A stretch of DNA of 64,000 nt from Metaphire vulgaris (taxonomy: Eukaryota; Annelida; Clitellata; Crassiclitellata; Megascolecidae): NCBI GenBank assembly GCA_018105865.1, contig CM030856.1:5787220-5851219 (forward strand), read 5' to 3'. Position 1 is the stretch's first letter; each line of letters begins with the position of its first letter. Positions 1 to 13,925 of the stretch are shown one piece after another. The notes below the pieces were generated by a model. The model worked only from the letters and a program-made list of their open reading frames with translations, made no database searches and was not told the origin of the DNA. The translations under genes and the position numbers were made by a program.

Positions 1-59
<59 letters not shown>

Positions 60-176
60 GTCTCTATTTCTCTGTCTGTCTTTGTCTGTATGTATGTATG
101 TATGTATGTATGTATGTATGTATGTATGTATGTATGTATGTATGTATGTCTGTCTGTCTGTCTGTCTTCTCTCTCT
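1..176. repeat. CT array, then TATG/TCTG arrays
   Basis: (CT)28 at 1-56, about 17 TATG units at 88-148, and TCTG/CT repeats to 176. The window starts inside this array. Confidence 0.95.
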
Positions 177-984
177 CTCCGCCTCGTTTATTTCTTGCCC
201 AGTGGTCAGTGGCACGATGGTCATTCGTCTTGCATTCTTCTTCATCGTCGACAGATGTCGAATTGTTGAACCGTGAATCCATTCCTGGTCTGTCGACGGA
301 TTTCTCGCTCGAAAGTAGGGGAAGCGGGAGAGGGAGGGGAGAGGGAGAGGTAGCGACCGCCCGAAGGGATGCTAGACAGCGTCAGGACTTCTAAGAAGGA
401 GGAGGAGGAGGAGGAGGAGGAGGAAGAGGAGGAGAAGGAGGATTTGAAGGAGGATTTGAATGAGGAGGAGAAGGAGGAGGAGGAAGCGCTGACCGCAGAG
501 GCACATAGACACCCATTGGCGCCTGAAGGCATCGAAGGCCATGGCACGAACCAGCAAAGTTTTCGCTGCCGTCAAATTAACTTTCAAGATTCTACAAACA
601 AACAGACAAATAAATACCACGAAAAGAGATTCTGGATGGATGGATGGATGGATGGATAGGGGAGAAGAAAAGAGAGGAAGATAGGAAGAGGGAAGGAGGG
701 AGGGAAGGAGGGAGAGCTGCTGTACTATCTGGAATTAATTATATTTCAGTCGGTTGCCGCTTGGAGCGAAGTTTCGCCAAGTGTCAACACAGAAGTAATT
801 GATTCGACGAACGGCTGTCAGAAGAATCCGAATCTCTTTCGTTTTGCAACAAATTACTAGTTATTTTTAAAACAATAATTTAAAATAATCGAGCGGCTTC
901 TCTATTTTTCACCTGGACCTTTAAGCCTATACATACATATATACATACATACATCACGCTGTCTCTGTTATCCGACGTTCCCCA

Positions 985-1100
985 TCGGCATGCCAAAGTA
1001 TGTCAAAGCGCCTTTGACTTCGACCTTCGTCGTGCGTACGGCGCTATAGAAGTCGTCAAGAAGATAAAGATAAAGATAAAAATCATATATATATATATAC
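985..1100 (+). mobile_element. LINE tail fragment
   Basis: TGTCAAAGCGCCTTTGAC and GGCGCTATAGAAGTCGTC followed by GATAAA repeats match the LINE tail at 19.3 kb. Confidence 0.5.
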
Positions 1101-1355
1101 GTATATATAAGATGTGTATTGAGTAGTGGTACCGGTTTTCTGGAAAAGTTCAAGACTCAGAGGTCATAAAATTGCGAGAAAAAGTGCGGAAACTTTCCCA
1201 TTTATGCTCCTATACTTAAACTCCCATATATCCAGAAATTGCAGTTAAGTGCGGCTGAATATGGGGAAAATTGCGGGAAAATTGTGGCATTGTCGGGAGC
1301 GAACCCCGCATTTTCCCGTAAAAACCGGCTGACGAGCACAGTTCACACTGTCGAC

Positions 1356-1583
1356 CAGAGATGGCCATGGACCCATCTTTTAGGACCCAACCCAACCCAT
1401 CAAATCTCCAGCCCAGCCTAACTCACCCCATGCCGGCAATAGGGTTACTTGGCCCAACCCGCTGTAATACATTACAATTTCTTTAGCCACGACCTATTTT
1501 CATATCCAACCCAATCCACCATAGATATGGAAAATTCTGACCCAGCCCAATCCATGGGTTAACCCAACTCATGGCCATCTCTG
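1356..1583. mobile_element. CCCAACCC element, second copy
   Basis: The left end is CAGAGATGGCCATGGACCC and the right end CATGGCCATCTCTG. The interior is as at 37810, including TGTAATACATTACAATTTC. Confidence 0.72.
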
Positions 1584-4500
1584 CGGTAGACCCGACCTAC
1601 GTTAACCCACTGGCACAACGTTATTACCATTAGGTCTCTTCGATGGAAAGGCGTATTCGACTCTATAATCGATACCGAAACACAAACCAGACGCAAACGA
1701 TATTTCAAATTTCTCTTACGACTTCCAATGACAATTCAAGAAATCGCCAAATCCGCTGGAAATGGAGAAGGGCGACTTAAATTCCGGCCCCGCGATATGC
1801 ACAATCCAGATGACCATGCACGTCCGCGGAGTGCCGGCGTGACGGAACGACTGACATGTCCCACTCGCTCGCCTAATAATTCGATTTCGGTTCGAAGAAA
1901 CCAGACCTCGGAGATAAATCTAACGCACAGAAGAATATCGATGAACTGGGTGTCAGGGCGCACAATCTCCAAAGACGATCGACTGAATAAAAAAACAATT
2001 TGGGGGTTTGGACAGGATCTTCGGGATGGTCTGGATCTTGTGCTCTAACACTAACTAATGACGTGTGTGTGTGTGCGCGTGTGTGCGCAAGTCAATGATT
2101 ATAACGATTCGTAAGTCTCCGATTTCTTCTGCGTTGGTGTATCTGTGATGCGTCTTCTAAATAATATTTCGCCTGAGGCTGTCATGAACGAAGCGGTCGA
2201 TACCCAGTTATTGTGATTTATGATCTCTGCCATCTCTGGTATATTTTTTTAATGCTTTATTTTCAGTCGTTTTTTAAGTTTCATCCACTGAAATAATTAT
2301 TATTCTAGAAGTGACTCAGAAGGGTTGGTTCAGAGATGTTGGGTTGGTTCAGATTTTTCCATAGCTTGGTGGATTGGGTTGAGATTTTTCCATAAGTCGT
2401 GGCAAGATATCTGTTCATTATCCTGCAGCACTTTTTATAGACATCAAAAAAAGTTTTAAAAAATTTCTTTTCAATTTTTGTTGAATAAAATGTAACATTT
2501 TAAAATTTTTAATCGATTTGAAGAAATTTCCCAAAAAAATTGACGATTTTTTTCTTGTTCCCTCTTTACGATTAGTTCAGGTTTTGCTCGAAATAAGCTA
2601 GATAATATCGACGCTCAAGGGTCGGCTACGGCGGTTCGAAATCACCGGCGCACTCACAGCCAATTTTATCGGCGGCGGCGGCGTGGACTTTATTGGCGGC
2701 GGCGGGACATCAACTAAAATGAAAGTTAATACAGTATCAAACGGAATGACTAGTAGGACGATCGATATGACATCGTCGTATTAAGAAATTGTCAATGTTT
2801 TACGTGGTCAGGTTAATTTGAAAACAATGTTACAAAAATAATACTAGTAAAAATAAAAGTATACAGTTTAAGAAACAATTTATCAACATAGCTGTAGCTA
2901 GAATATTCCGCTCAAGGTACAAATTTTGAGCCCATAAAACCAGTGATGACCTTTTTATGCCTATCTGAGCTTTCACTCAAACCTCTACAAAACCGGTGAT
3001 GACCTATTCAAATTAATCTGTATTTTCTGTATTTTTCACCGCAAAATATGGATAGTGGTGAACGAAAAGTTTTAAAAAAAATTAGGAAAATTCTCTTAGA
3101 GGCCCACTAAGACGGCGCCCGGCGAATTCACCCCCGCCCTAGCTGATTTTGTTTTTTAAATTATATTGCTTCATTATATAAAATTATCATGGAATAATTT
3201 TAAAAGTGTAATAATAATAATAATAAAACAAACTAATAATAAGAATATTAATTTTAAACTAAACTAAGAGGATTTAATAACAAACGCTAAGTTAATAATA
3301 ATTCACTGCTTGTTTAAACTTAAAATAATTTTAGCATCAAAAATACATGTAGCATCATTTTTAGGTAATATTTATCAAAAACGATTTTCTTTGCAGCCAT
3401 TTTGCAAACTCAACATTCGAAGATGAAAAGCGTAGTAATCATAAAAACATTGCTTTGAACTTATCATCAAAATGGATATGCCAATACAGTGGTGTGTATC
3501 ATGAATATTTTTCCACGATAAACAGTGTTGGCCTACAAAAATATAATTAAAACTCACAGTTCATTGCGCCGAATATTACCGGCTGCGGCGGCGTCACTGA
3601 AAACGTCAATATGGCGCGGCGTCGGCGGCGCACAATACAAACTGGGGCTTTCAGGGGCTGCTGACCTTTTTTTTGCCCCAAATACAAATCAAACCTTTAC
3701 ATTAAACTACATTATAAACTGATAAAACGCATTCACGGCCCCCAGCCCCCAAATCACGCCTCTGAGCTATGATTGGGTTGATTCCGAAAATTTCGTGGTT
3801 TAAGATATCTGGTTCATTTAATTTATTCTGACCAGGTTATATAGACATCAAAAACAAGTTTTATAATTAATCCGCTCTCAAGTGTTAGGCCTGTTGAATA
3901 AACTATATAGACCCTAGATATGTAAAAATCAATCGATTTGAAGAAATTATTTCCATATTTTCCTCTTGTTCCTTCTTCATTGCTTTAACTTTTAGGAAAT
4001 AATCAATAATATCATTCTCAATTTCGATCTACAGGGTTCGAACTTTTGAGGATTATTTTCATAACTGCACACTAAAATTTCTCTCAGAACGTGACATCAA
4101 CTAAAAAAGTCCTGCCGAATATCTTGTGGAATGGCTATTACTTCGATCGAACCGCGTATTAAGATATTATTTTTTTAGGCCTGTAACGATCTGCAGACAT
4201 GGGTTGAGACATTTTTCATAGCCATTGACTGTACGAGAACGGGTTGGGTTCTTTAAAAAATGAACCCATGGACATCTTTGGGTTGGTTGGTTGATTGGTT
4301 TGTTGGTTGGTTGGGTTCCGAAATCTCTTTAACCGAATGAATTGAGCGACGAAACGCCCTCCCTCCCCACCCCACCCCACCCCGCTGACTGTGAGAAGAA
4401 AGGGGAGCCCTGGTGCCAGATGTGCCATCGACCAGCGCCAGTCGAAGACCAACGAAGCAGAATCAGCCGATTTAGGAGAAGACTTTTTTAACACATCCAT

Positions 4501-4674
4501 CTTCATTTTCACTGCGATGTGGTGACGTCACTTGAAATGTTGCTGAAACTGGAAAGAACTCATCATCCGACTATAATGAGCGTTAAGTTCTACTACCCTC
4601 CCCCTCCCTCCCCCCCCTCCATTTACCCTCTTTGTCTTTGTCTCTATCTGTCTTTTTCTTTCTCTGTGTGTGTG

Positions 4675-4894
<220 letters not shown>

Positions 4895-5057
4895 GATCTG
4901 TCTCCCTGATCGCGGTTTTGCCATTTCGTGTTTCACACTGACGTCTCGTTCTTCATTTGTGCTTTTCTTTATTGCCTTTGTTTCATGTGCTGTGTTATTT
5001 CTTTGTTCATCCGAAATCAATTGTTCGGTTTTCGTCTTTTCCAATACGGAGATCAGC

Positions 5058-5113
<56 letters not shown>

Positions 5114-6162
5114 GAAAGAAAGAAAAATGACTAACAACAGCTAAATATACAGTTTCTAAAATTAATAACTATTTCCTCTTTCAAGTTTCAACTGCTGTGT
5201 GTGTTACGCTAATAAAAAAGATGTTACAGTTTCTAGTATTAATTATAAAGTTTGTTCATTCTCAACGTTGGTAACAAGACGTTAAAAGCGTAAACGCTGT
5301 AAATTGCAAAACAATATTCTTCATTATGATCGATTCTGGGTGAAGCGCATCTTCAGAATTTCATAATTAACTAAGAATAATTCATAGTTTTATTCTAAGC
5401 GAATCTGAGAGAAAACTCAAATGCCTCGGTACAGATCGTCTTGTGGGCAGAATTTGAGCGTCAGACCAGTGGGGGGGGGGGACGGACGGCTGTAATTTCC
5501 CCAATGGAAAGTCAAGTCAGCAAGCAGTGACCACAAGATCCCTCATTTCCCCTGCAAATGTCACTTTTTGGTAAGAACTTTCTGGTTAGGGACCCTTACC
5601 AATGACAATCGACCGTCTATGAAATAAATATGGGTCTTGTTTGCTAAACTGAAGCCGGTGTTAATTTGGAAATTGGGAGTTTTCCAGGGTAACTGGAATG
5701 GTTAATAATTGCTTCGATGTTGATGCTCAACAGTTGACGTCGATGTTTCCTTCATTTGGTTCTTATAGTGAAGAGCAAAACGAGAAAAAAATGAACAGAT
5801 CGCGAAGGGTCGGGGTGGGGGTGGGGTGGGTGGGGGTGAATGCCCGAGGGAGACTCGGCAATAAAACTGTCAGCAGGTTTTTTTCATTAGAGCATTCCCA
5901 AGAGCTCTCCATTCGTCTCATTCGTGTTTTTTTCCATCCATTGTCTTCCATTCTGTGATGTCCGGGGACAGACGGACATCAAAGGATTCATCACCGTCTT
6001 CGATGTCTAGCAGTCTGTCTCTTTCTTTGAGCGAACGTTTTATCTCCATCGCTAGTGTATCATAAGCCACGAATCTCCTGGATATCTATCGTCTGATGCG
6101 ATGAGTGGTATCATTCATTTTGAGTCGCAAAAAATGCGATCTCTTACGTTTCAATCGCTGTT

Positions 6163-6232
<70 letters not shown>

Positions 6233-6295
6233 GCCATTTACAAGTTCATTATACAGCATATTTGAGAGCAATTCCAACGCATAGGTCATCATCAT

Positions 6296-6327
<32 letters not shown>

Positions 6328-7282
6328 CATCATAATCATCTTCTTCTTCCTTTACATCTTCTTCTGCTTCCTCTTCTTTTTCTTCTTCTATGCTTCTTGT
6401 TCTTCTATTCTTCCTCCTCCTTCTTCTTGTTCTTCTTCTTCCTCCTCCTCCTCCTCCTCCTTCTTGTTCTTGCTATTCTCTTCCTCCTCCTCGTTCGTTA
6501 GCCAATAGCGTTTGAGTAATAATTAGTTACTTGTCAAAGTAACCTGATCGAGCCATTATCCATAACGTCGCTTGAAAGGACATGGGATTTGCCAAATGTC
6601 ACAAATTCTGTTGACCCTTTTGCCCTCACCGCCTAGCGTCCGAGAGACTCTCGCCTTGGCTATACTATGGTCGTTAGCATTTGACGAACATCATCAGCAC
6701 TAGCAATCGACATCTGTACAACATCGAACTCAACGCTATTAGGTTGCTTTTCTCACACAACGATCGTCGGAATTCCAACGCCAGCGTCTCCGGTTTCCTC
6801 TCATCCTCAGCGCTCAACAGCTATTTTTCCATAAGTCCCAGCGGGCGGATTTTATGTTCGGTAATTTTCAATCTGTTGAAACGTTGGGTCTTCGTGTGGA
6901 ATTTCTGTTTAAATCTGTTCGAGACGAGCTCAAGGTTTCACTTCTTCGCAAAGGTAATGCTTACTGTACGCCCACGTAGAAACGAGGATAGAGAAATTAT
7001 TGGAAAACACTAAAAGTCCAATAAACAAAAATCGGATAAACTAGGAAGAAAGGTTCATCTTTGTGTCGCTATAAACTCTCAACTGTAGTTAAATAGTCCA
7101 ACATTCTAGAGAGTATTCGATTTCCCGATCGGTTAGGGGCTTACCCTTCTCTCCTCCTCTCCATTGGTCTAAGACGATCAATGAATAGAACTTGTTGACA
7201 CTTAACAGTTCGAACCTCAATGAAGGTAAAAAATGTTTGAGGGAGACAGACCACCACTTCTGTATATAAAGATTAAACACCT

Positions 7283-7367
<85 letters not shown>

Positions 7368-7556
7368 CATGCACTTCTATATAACACCAGTTCTAATACC
7401 CAAGGGTATCAATCGATGGTACTTTGAATTCATCCGCAAAAGACCAGGTCATTCCAGAGATCTCGTGTCTTTCAAACGGTTGAGATTTCACTGACAAAAC
7501 ATAAATGTTCCTACTGCTTTTAAAGGCTACAAGCAACTTACATGTAGACCAGTGCC

Positions 7557-7756
7557 CATAGGCGGATTTAGAGTTTAATATTTGGGTAGGCTAACATGGG
7601 GGTCTGAGGTGCCACCCAGCAGGCGTGCCATCCAGCACGCGACAGACCTGGTGTTGATGGAAAAAACAATTTTTATGGAAAAAACATTTTTTTGTTTTGG
7701 TGGGATTAGTTGGGTAAGCTTAAGCCTACCCTAGCCTTTAATAAAATCCGCCTATG
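7557..7756. mobile_element. Inverted-repeat element, CATAGGCGG family, copy 1
   Basis: The ends and interior are the same as at 46952 (TTTAATATTTGGGTAGGCTA, GCCACCCAGCA, CTGGTGTTGATGG). The flanking octamers agree at six of eight positions, so this is the older copy. Confidence 0.75.
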
Positions 7757-9125
7757 CCTGTGCGTACAGCAGGCAGTTGGCAGTTGGCAGGTTTAAATGG
7801 ACTGTGGAAAGATCAATTGAGTATGGTTCGGTTTTGAAGAGGATTCACTGACATCTGTGCAGTGAGTAACATTTTATCCTATCTATATCTATATCTTATC
7901 ATATCTATATCCTATCAGATCTATTCTATCCTATTCTTATGCATCCGCCTGCTGTGCCTAGAATTTAACTTTCACGAATATTTTTTGCCAATTTTTGCAA
8001 ATTCATTTTTTCAACAAGAACACACAAAGAAGAATACAAACCATATACATTTACTGTTTCAAACTGGAATTTTCAAGGTATTCGAGCGGTTCGTTTGGTT
8101 CTTGGACGTAACTTTTCAGTAAAGCTGCCGTGAATTCAGACACCTTAATTAAATGATTCGAGCTGGGCTGGCATTCATTACGCTCCGTCCATTTTCAAGA
8201 TCAGCTTACTCTGTCCCTCCCAACTGACCGAATTGGTCAGTTTTCCCGTCTCCATGGCTTCCGAAATACGCGGCAAATGATCTTGGGTCCATAAAGTATC
8301 CTTTCATGCTGTGCAGTCCAGTTGATCTCACCCCGCCCCTCAACTGCCCGTCGAATCTTTGACCGTGGCAAATAACCGGAAGAATCACACTGCCCTTGTT
8401 AGTCAGCCTTTCCCCTTTCTGTGTTACCCCGATTCCGCAGAATCTTTGCCCCGTGATCCCCCACCCTTCATCGCATCTGTTAACTCCGGTTTCGGTCGAG
8501 GCACGATATAGCCTCTGAAGTTCCTGCGTCTACTTTGATAATCTCCTTCAAAGTCCTGGCATTTGTCTTCAGGTATACTTTGCTTTGATTGAATCAATCA
8601 ATCTCCATTCGATCAATCATCTGATCAATCAAAAAGCAATTTGTTCGAATATCGAAAGACCGCAGACGGAGAGTCTCACAAACTTATCTGACGACCGATG
8701 TCCGAATTGTCTGGGGCTAAGAGGGTTTACCCCATCACTGGTCGAGAGCTTTAAGCTTTAAGTTTGGCCATTCCCCCACGTTGGAGGTCGACATTTTATG
8801 GTTCAGGGTGGATTATTACCCCCCACTCCTATTCTTGAAAAGGAACCACTGATGACGATTGGTGCTTTGCGAACACGTGACCGCTATTCGTGCACTATTT
8901 CGATATTTTCTTATCTAATCTAGAATAATCAGCATTTCGCAATTAATTTTCGTTGTAATTATTTTGTGAATAATATGCGCGTATGCGAGTAGTAATTTCC
9001 CATCTAGAAAGAAAGAGAAAGGAAAAGACAGACAGAGACAGAGAAAAGAGAAAGAGAGACAGAGAAAGACAGAGAAAGACAGAGAGAGAAAGACAGAGAC
9101 AGAGACAGAGTCGGAGAGGGGAAGG

Positions 9126-9353
9126 CAGTGGCGGCTTCACAGGGGGGCCCGTGGGGCCCGTTCCCTCTTTATTGAGTGTCTGGCCATGGGCTACTAGATA
9201 ACTGGTAATCTAGTAGTCCATGGTCTGGCCCTCCAGTGCCGCCTGTTGGGACCCTATACTTAATACTACATACCTAACAACAAATGGTTGGCCCCATGAT
9301 TAGAAGTTGCCACCCCAACGCCCCTCACTTGCCAAATCCTGGAGCCGCCACTG
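9126..9353. mobile_element. hAT-like MITE, family A
   Basis: The ends CAGTGGCGGCTTCAC and GGAGCCGCCACTG are inverse, with flanks GGGGAAGG and GGGGAGGG. The interior has an extra inverted stretch (CATGGGCTACTAGATAAC ... CTAGTAGTCCATGG). Confidence 0.75.
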
Positions 9354-10066
9354 GGGGAGGGTCAGGGTGGAGAGAAATTCTCGTATAAATCCATAAATGC
9401 ACATTGCCATGTCCAGTGTCATGTGCTGACACTCTGCCAACGGTGTTTTTTTACGAATTATAATGTTTCCCGATTGTCCAACTATTTGTGACGATTTTAA
9501 AGCGCGTCGGTCTCCGTATATTATGTTGGTAAATTGGTAATATGTGTCTCTGGGCTCTGTTATTGTCTCTTCGGCGATCAATGTCCCTCCCCCTGTGTTG
9601 TTTCGCCTTCGCTTGATCTAAGTTGTCATCGCCGCGCTGCGAAGTAGATCAAAGACCCCGCCCGATGGTTATCTGTCGCTTTTGAACCTATACCGACATT
9701 TACCCATCTGCTTCTTTTTCTCCAGTGACGGACTTTGCTTCGAAGGTTTTACTTCGTGATTAAGACATCATCATTATAGCGTCACCCGGCCAGGACTTCG
9801 TGTTACCATTGCCGTAGGACACTGTCTTACATAGCATAACACTCAACGAGAACTGGACAGTGAATATAGGAGAAGTCTATAGCTCTTGAAGAATAATGGT
9901 ACATGGAGATGTGCAGAAATAAAGAGAAATGTTGAAAACACGGAATTTAAAAATGCAAATCATGCATACATTTGAGGAAATTAGTAGTCAGCTATATACA
10001 TATATATATATATATATACATATAGGACATATAGGATATATATAGGATATATATATATACTATATA

Positions 10067-10143
<77 letters not shown>

Positions 10144-10821
10144 TAATAATAATCGCTGTGATCATCCTCATCGTAATCCGTAGCATCATCATCAGCAGCA
10201 GCATCATCTCATCATCATCATCATCATCACCATCAACGTCGTCGTCATCATCATCGTCATCAATCAATCAATCAATCAATCAATATTGCTGTTGAACGGC
10301 ATATCTGTTTGTTTTCTGACAAAGTTGTTTACAATTTCCGTAGATAAATATACGTGTGAACTGCGTCTGACTTGCCGCTATAGAGAATCTGGTTTTCTCT
10401 TAATCGCTGTTAAACTGTTGCACCAGTTGCTCTGTTCTCAGTTAAACTCCCTTCGAGGTGATCATCTCTCGATCGACTCAATCAATCTCCACTCAGATTC
10501 TCCGATACGGCGCTATACGAATCTCTTCGAAATAATAATAATAATCGCAGGCAATAAATTACGTCTCAACGGGTTCATAGCGAATCGCATTCCACTGCGT
10601 CTGTCCATCACTCCGACGCTTTCCCGCCATAAAACAGGTGTCAGTCGGGCGGGTTCAAAGGTCAAACGCTATTTTCTCGTACGTACTGCCGCTTTAGACG
10701 TTAAGCGATTCTTCTCAGTGAAAGTGAGATTACAGAAGAGAGTCAGGAGACGGAAGATTAAAAACTGATTCGTGAACTCTCCTTGATAAAATGGCATTTT
10801 GTATAAAGTGTTCTTTTTCAG

Positions 10822-10964
10822 GCGTTCCTGGTGAATTGTATTACGCAAGAAACGGTTACGTAAATGACTACGCACTGTCTTTTAATCTTCCGATCAGGAC
10901 GGAAGTTACAGAGATCCACTTCGATTGGTTCAACGACCATCCGTCTTACCTTCCAGAAACAAAG
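10822..10964 (+). CDS. RYK: RYK exon: start of WIF domain
   Basis: The acceptor is TTCTTTTTCAG and the donor AAG|GTAAAT. The exon starts with two bases of a split codon and ends in phase 0. It encodes GELYYARNG, then NDYALSFNLPI, then EIHFDWFNDH. These match the WIF-domain pattern of RYK/derailed (ELYYVRND, YALSFSL, LHFTW). A preceding exon with one leftover base must carry the signal peptide, and I could not find it. Confidence 0.92.
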
Positions 10965-11569
10965 GTAAATTTCACCCGAATTTATGGATTCATCAGACAG
11001 GCCCTATACACGAATCACCTGTACTGCACATTCTGCACATTCGCATATGGAGCCTTGTAATCATGTAATAGGCCTACTTTGGAGGTATGTATTAATGTAG
11101 CAGCTGGTACGGAGTAGCATAACGTACACTGTAGACTGGCGATGGACCATTTTGGTTGGTTTTGACTGGCTCAAGTGGTGCCTAAGGATCGCTTAGTCGG
11201 TTATTAGGGTTTATAAACTAGATAATGATTGTACACTTGTATACTTTTCTGTTCATTCAATGTTAGTCTTAACTGGGTTTTATTGTACATCGTCGAGCCA
11301 TCTTCGATTGTCACGAGTAACTGAGCAGTTATTTTAAAACACAAAAAGGAAGAAATTCGCAGCAAATGGTCGGCCATTAATTTGAAGGTCGTCACAGGAA
11401 ATACGTCACTACGAAACCCCCACCCCCCACCCCCGCTCCGCTCTTCTCCGTTGCCATTGGTTACCGTCTTCGACAGAAATCGACTTCCGCCAAATCACAT
11501 AGCGATCAATTTGACAAGTCTGCATTCCGTTGATGTGTCCCATAAAATGTCTGCAAACCGTCAGAATAG

Positions 11570-11614
<45 letters not shown>

Positions 11615-12147
11615 TCATTATAGGTCGTAATTTCGTTCACCGATTTTCCGACGCACGCTGTACTAAGACACCCCCGTCACTTGCGGATTGCAGAAAGTAT
11701 GCCAATTACGTCAGCCTTAGTACGGTCACTCCGCCCGTAAACATCTAGGTCTGCATCTCTATGCCGGCGGCGGCTTAACGTGGATCTAGAATTCTAGATC
11801 TATGCGGCGGTGTAATGATGCTTGCTGTCCTGGGCAGTCGGACGGAGATTGTCTTATGTGTCTAGCGCGTCGTTCAAATATTGACGGCTCGCTACGCCAC
11901 TCAATTTCGTGCTGTCAAACCGAATCCTGGGAAGGAGGGAGGGAGTGTGGGTTGGTGGGTGGGTGGGTGGCGAGAGAGGCCAGGGGCGGTGAGACCGGAT
12001 TCAGCCCCCAAAAATTTCCTTTTGTTGCTGCGTATTGCAGAAGAGGGCATAAGGGTTGGTGGGTGGGTGGGGAGAGAGGCCAGGGGCGGTGAGACCGTAT
12101 TCAGCCCCCAAAATTTCCTTTTGTTGCTGCGTATTGCAGAATAGGGC

Positions 12148-12220
<73 letters not shown>

Positions 12221-12471
12221 GTGACTCCTATGTAAAGCGCTCTTGACTTTAGCCCCAGCTAAGTTACTGCGCTAAATAAATTGTAGTAAATAATAATAAT
12301 AATAATCACGTGTTTAGCTTATTAGTTTATTTTATTTAGGTTTGTTGAATTGATCTGTGTTATTCCTTGTTTGTGTTTTACTTGATGCTGTACTTGTCAC
12401 GAATAAAGATGATGATGATGATGATGATGAATTGATGATGATGATGATGATGATTGATGATGATGATGGTG

Positions 12472-12559
<88 letters not shown>

Positions 12560-13698
12560 GTGCTGGCGGTTTTGTGCAGATGTTCTACGCGTTGGCGATT
12601 TCCATTTCCAACCTGCACGCCATGTACCAACCGCTGGCAAGCATTCCGAACAATGGAACCGTTCCAACGAAACCGTCTGGTAAGAGACAGAAGAAAGACA
12701 CCGCGGGTTATGATCATGATCACAGGTCAAGGCTTCGATCACGTGTGGATGCAGCTGATGCCTCTAGCTACAGCGCCTTAGAAGAGATAGTTGCCGATGG
12801 CATCGGTTTCCTTATTTGACTATATAATTATGTTCTGTCGTCTGATATGACCTATGGCTGTGGTTCTGAAAGGTGTGATTTTTAATTCGAGTTCTTTATG
12901 ATAGTACAGTAATAACCAGTGGCGGTTCAACCATGTTGATGACTGAGGATGCTTCCCCCCCACCGGGGTTCCAGATGACCTTTTTTTGCTTGTCAACCTA
13001 TTTTCCGGTGAGTTTTTTTAAAATTGAGTGAAAATACTGCGAATGACCTTCTTTTTTAGCTTGTCGATCTTTTTTGCAAGGTTTATTAACATTTAGTGGA
13101 CAAACAATGACACTTTTCTCTCTTTTCTTTTGCTTTTTCTTCTTAACTTTGCATCCCCAACACCAACTTCCTATAATTTTTTTCATCCCCCCACCAAGAA
13201 TTCCTGGAACCGCCACTGACAGTAACCACTCGTGGGGTCTCCTCCCTATTTGCTGGAACCTGGCGACGCCACCGAATATCACAAACTAATGTTGTTTTAA
13301 TCTTGTTTGTAATCGAACTCTTTGTTAGAATGTAAGCCTAATTTGAATCATATTCGAGCGTTTACAACCCTATGCTATACTGAATGCAGCCGTAACAGCT
13401 GAGTGATTCCTCAAAAAAGGCGCTACGTAAATTACACTACATTACTTCTGGTTTATTTGCAGATTTCAGCATAAGTCTTCTGTGCACGGGTCTGTTGAGC
13501 GTCGAGGTGGAAGTTAAGATACAACTGAATGTCTGGACGACTTCTTTCAATCTAATCTCTCTGGATATTCGACGCAAGAAACCCTGTCTAAGAGGCAATC
13601 AGCCGCTTAAAGATTAAGGAACAGCATTTCAATTGCAAGCGGAGAATTTCCCAAATACACTTTAAAAAACCTCAGAGTGCTATAACAGAGAGAGAGAA

Positions 13699-13759
<61 letters not shown>

Positions 13760-13873
13760 GACAGGCAGATAGACAGGCAGGCAGACAGACACAGAGACAC
13801 AGAGACAGACAGAGAGACACAGATACAGAAAGAGACAGAGCGAGGAAGATAGAGAAGGAGACAGAGAGAGGAT

Positions 13874-13925
<52 letters not shown>

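Noticed and set aside
1736..2048. Overlapping open frames on both strands
   Set aside because: No domain, no splice signals and no similarity recognised.
6290..6330. Regular short repeats considered as a CRISPR array
   Set aside because: They are CAT trinucleotide repeats without spacers, in a eukaryotic sequence.
10286..10768. 160-codon open frame just upstream of the RYK WIF exon, considered as its 5' exon
   Set aside because: No signal peptide and no match to the segment expected before ELYY; composition looks random and it ends in a stop before the acceptor.
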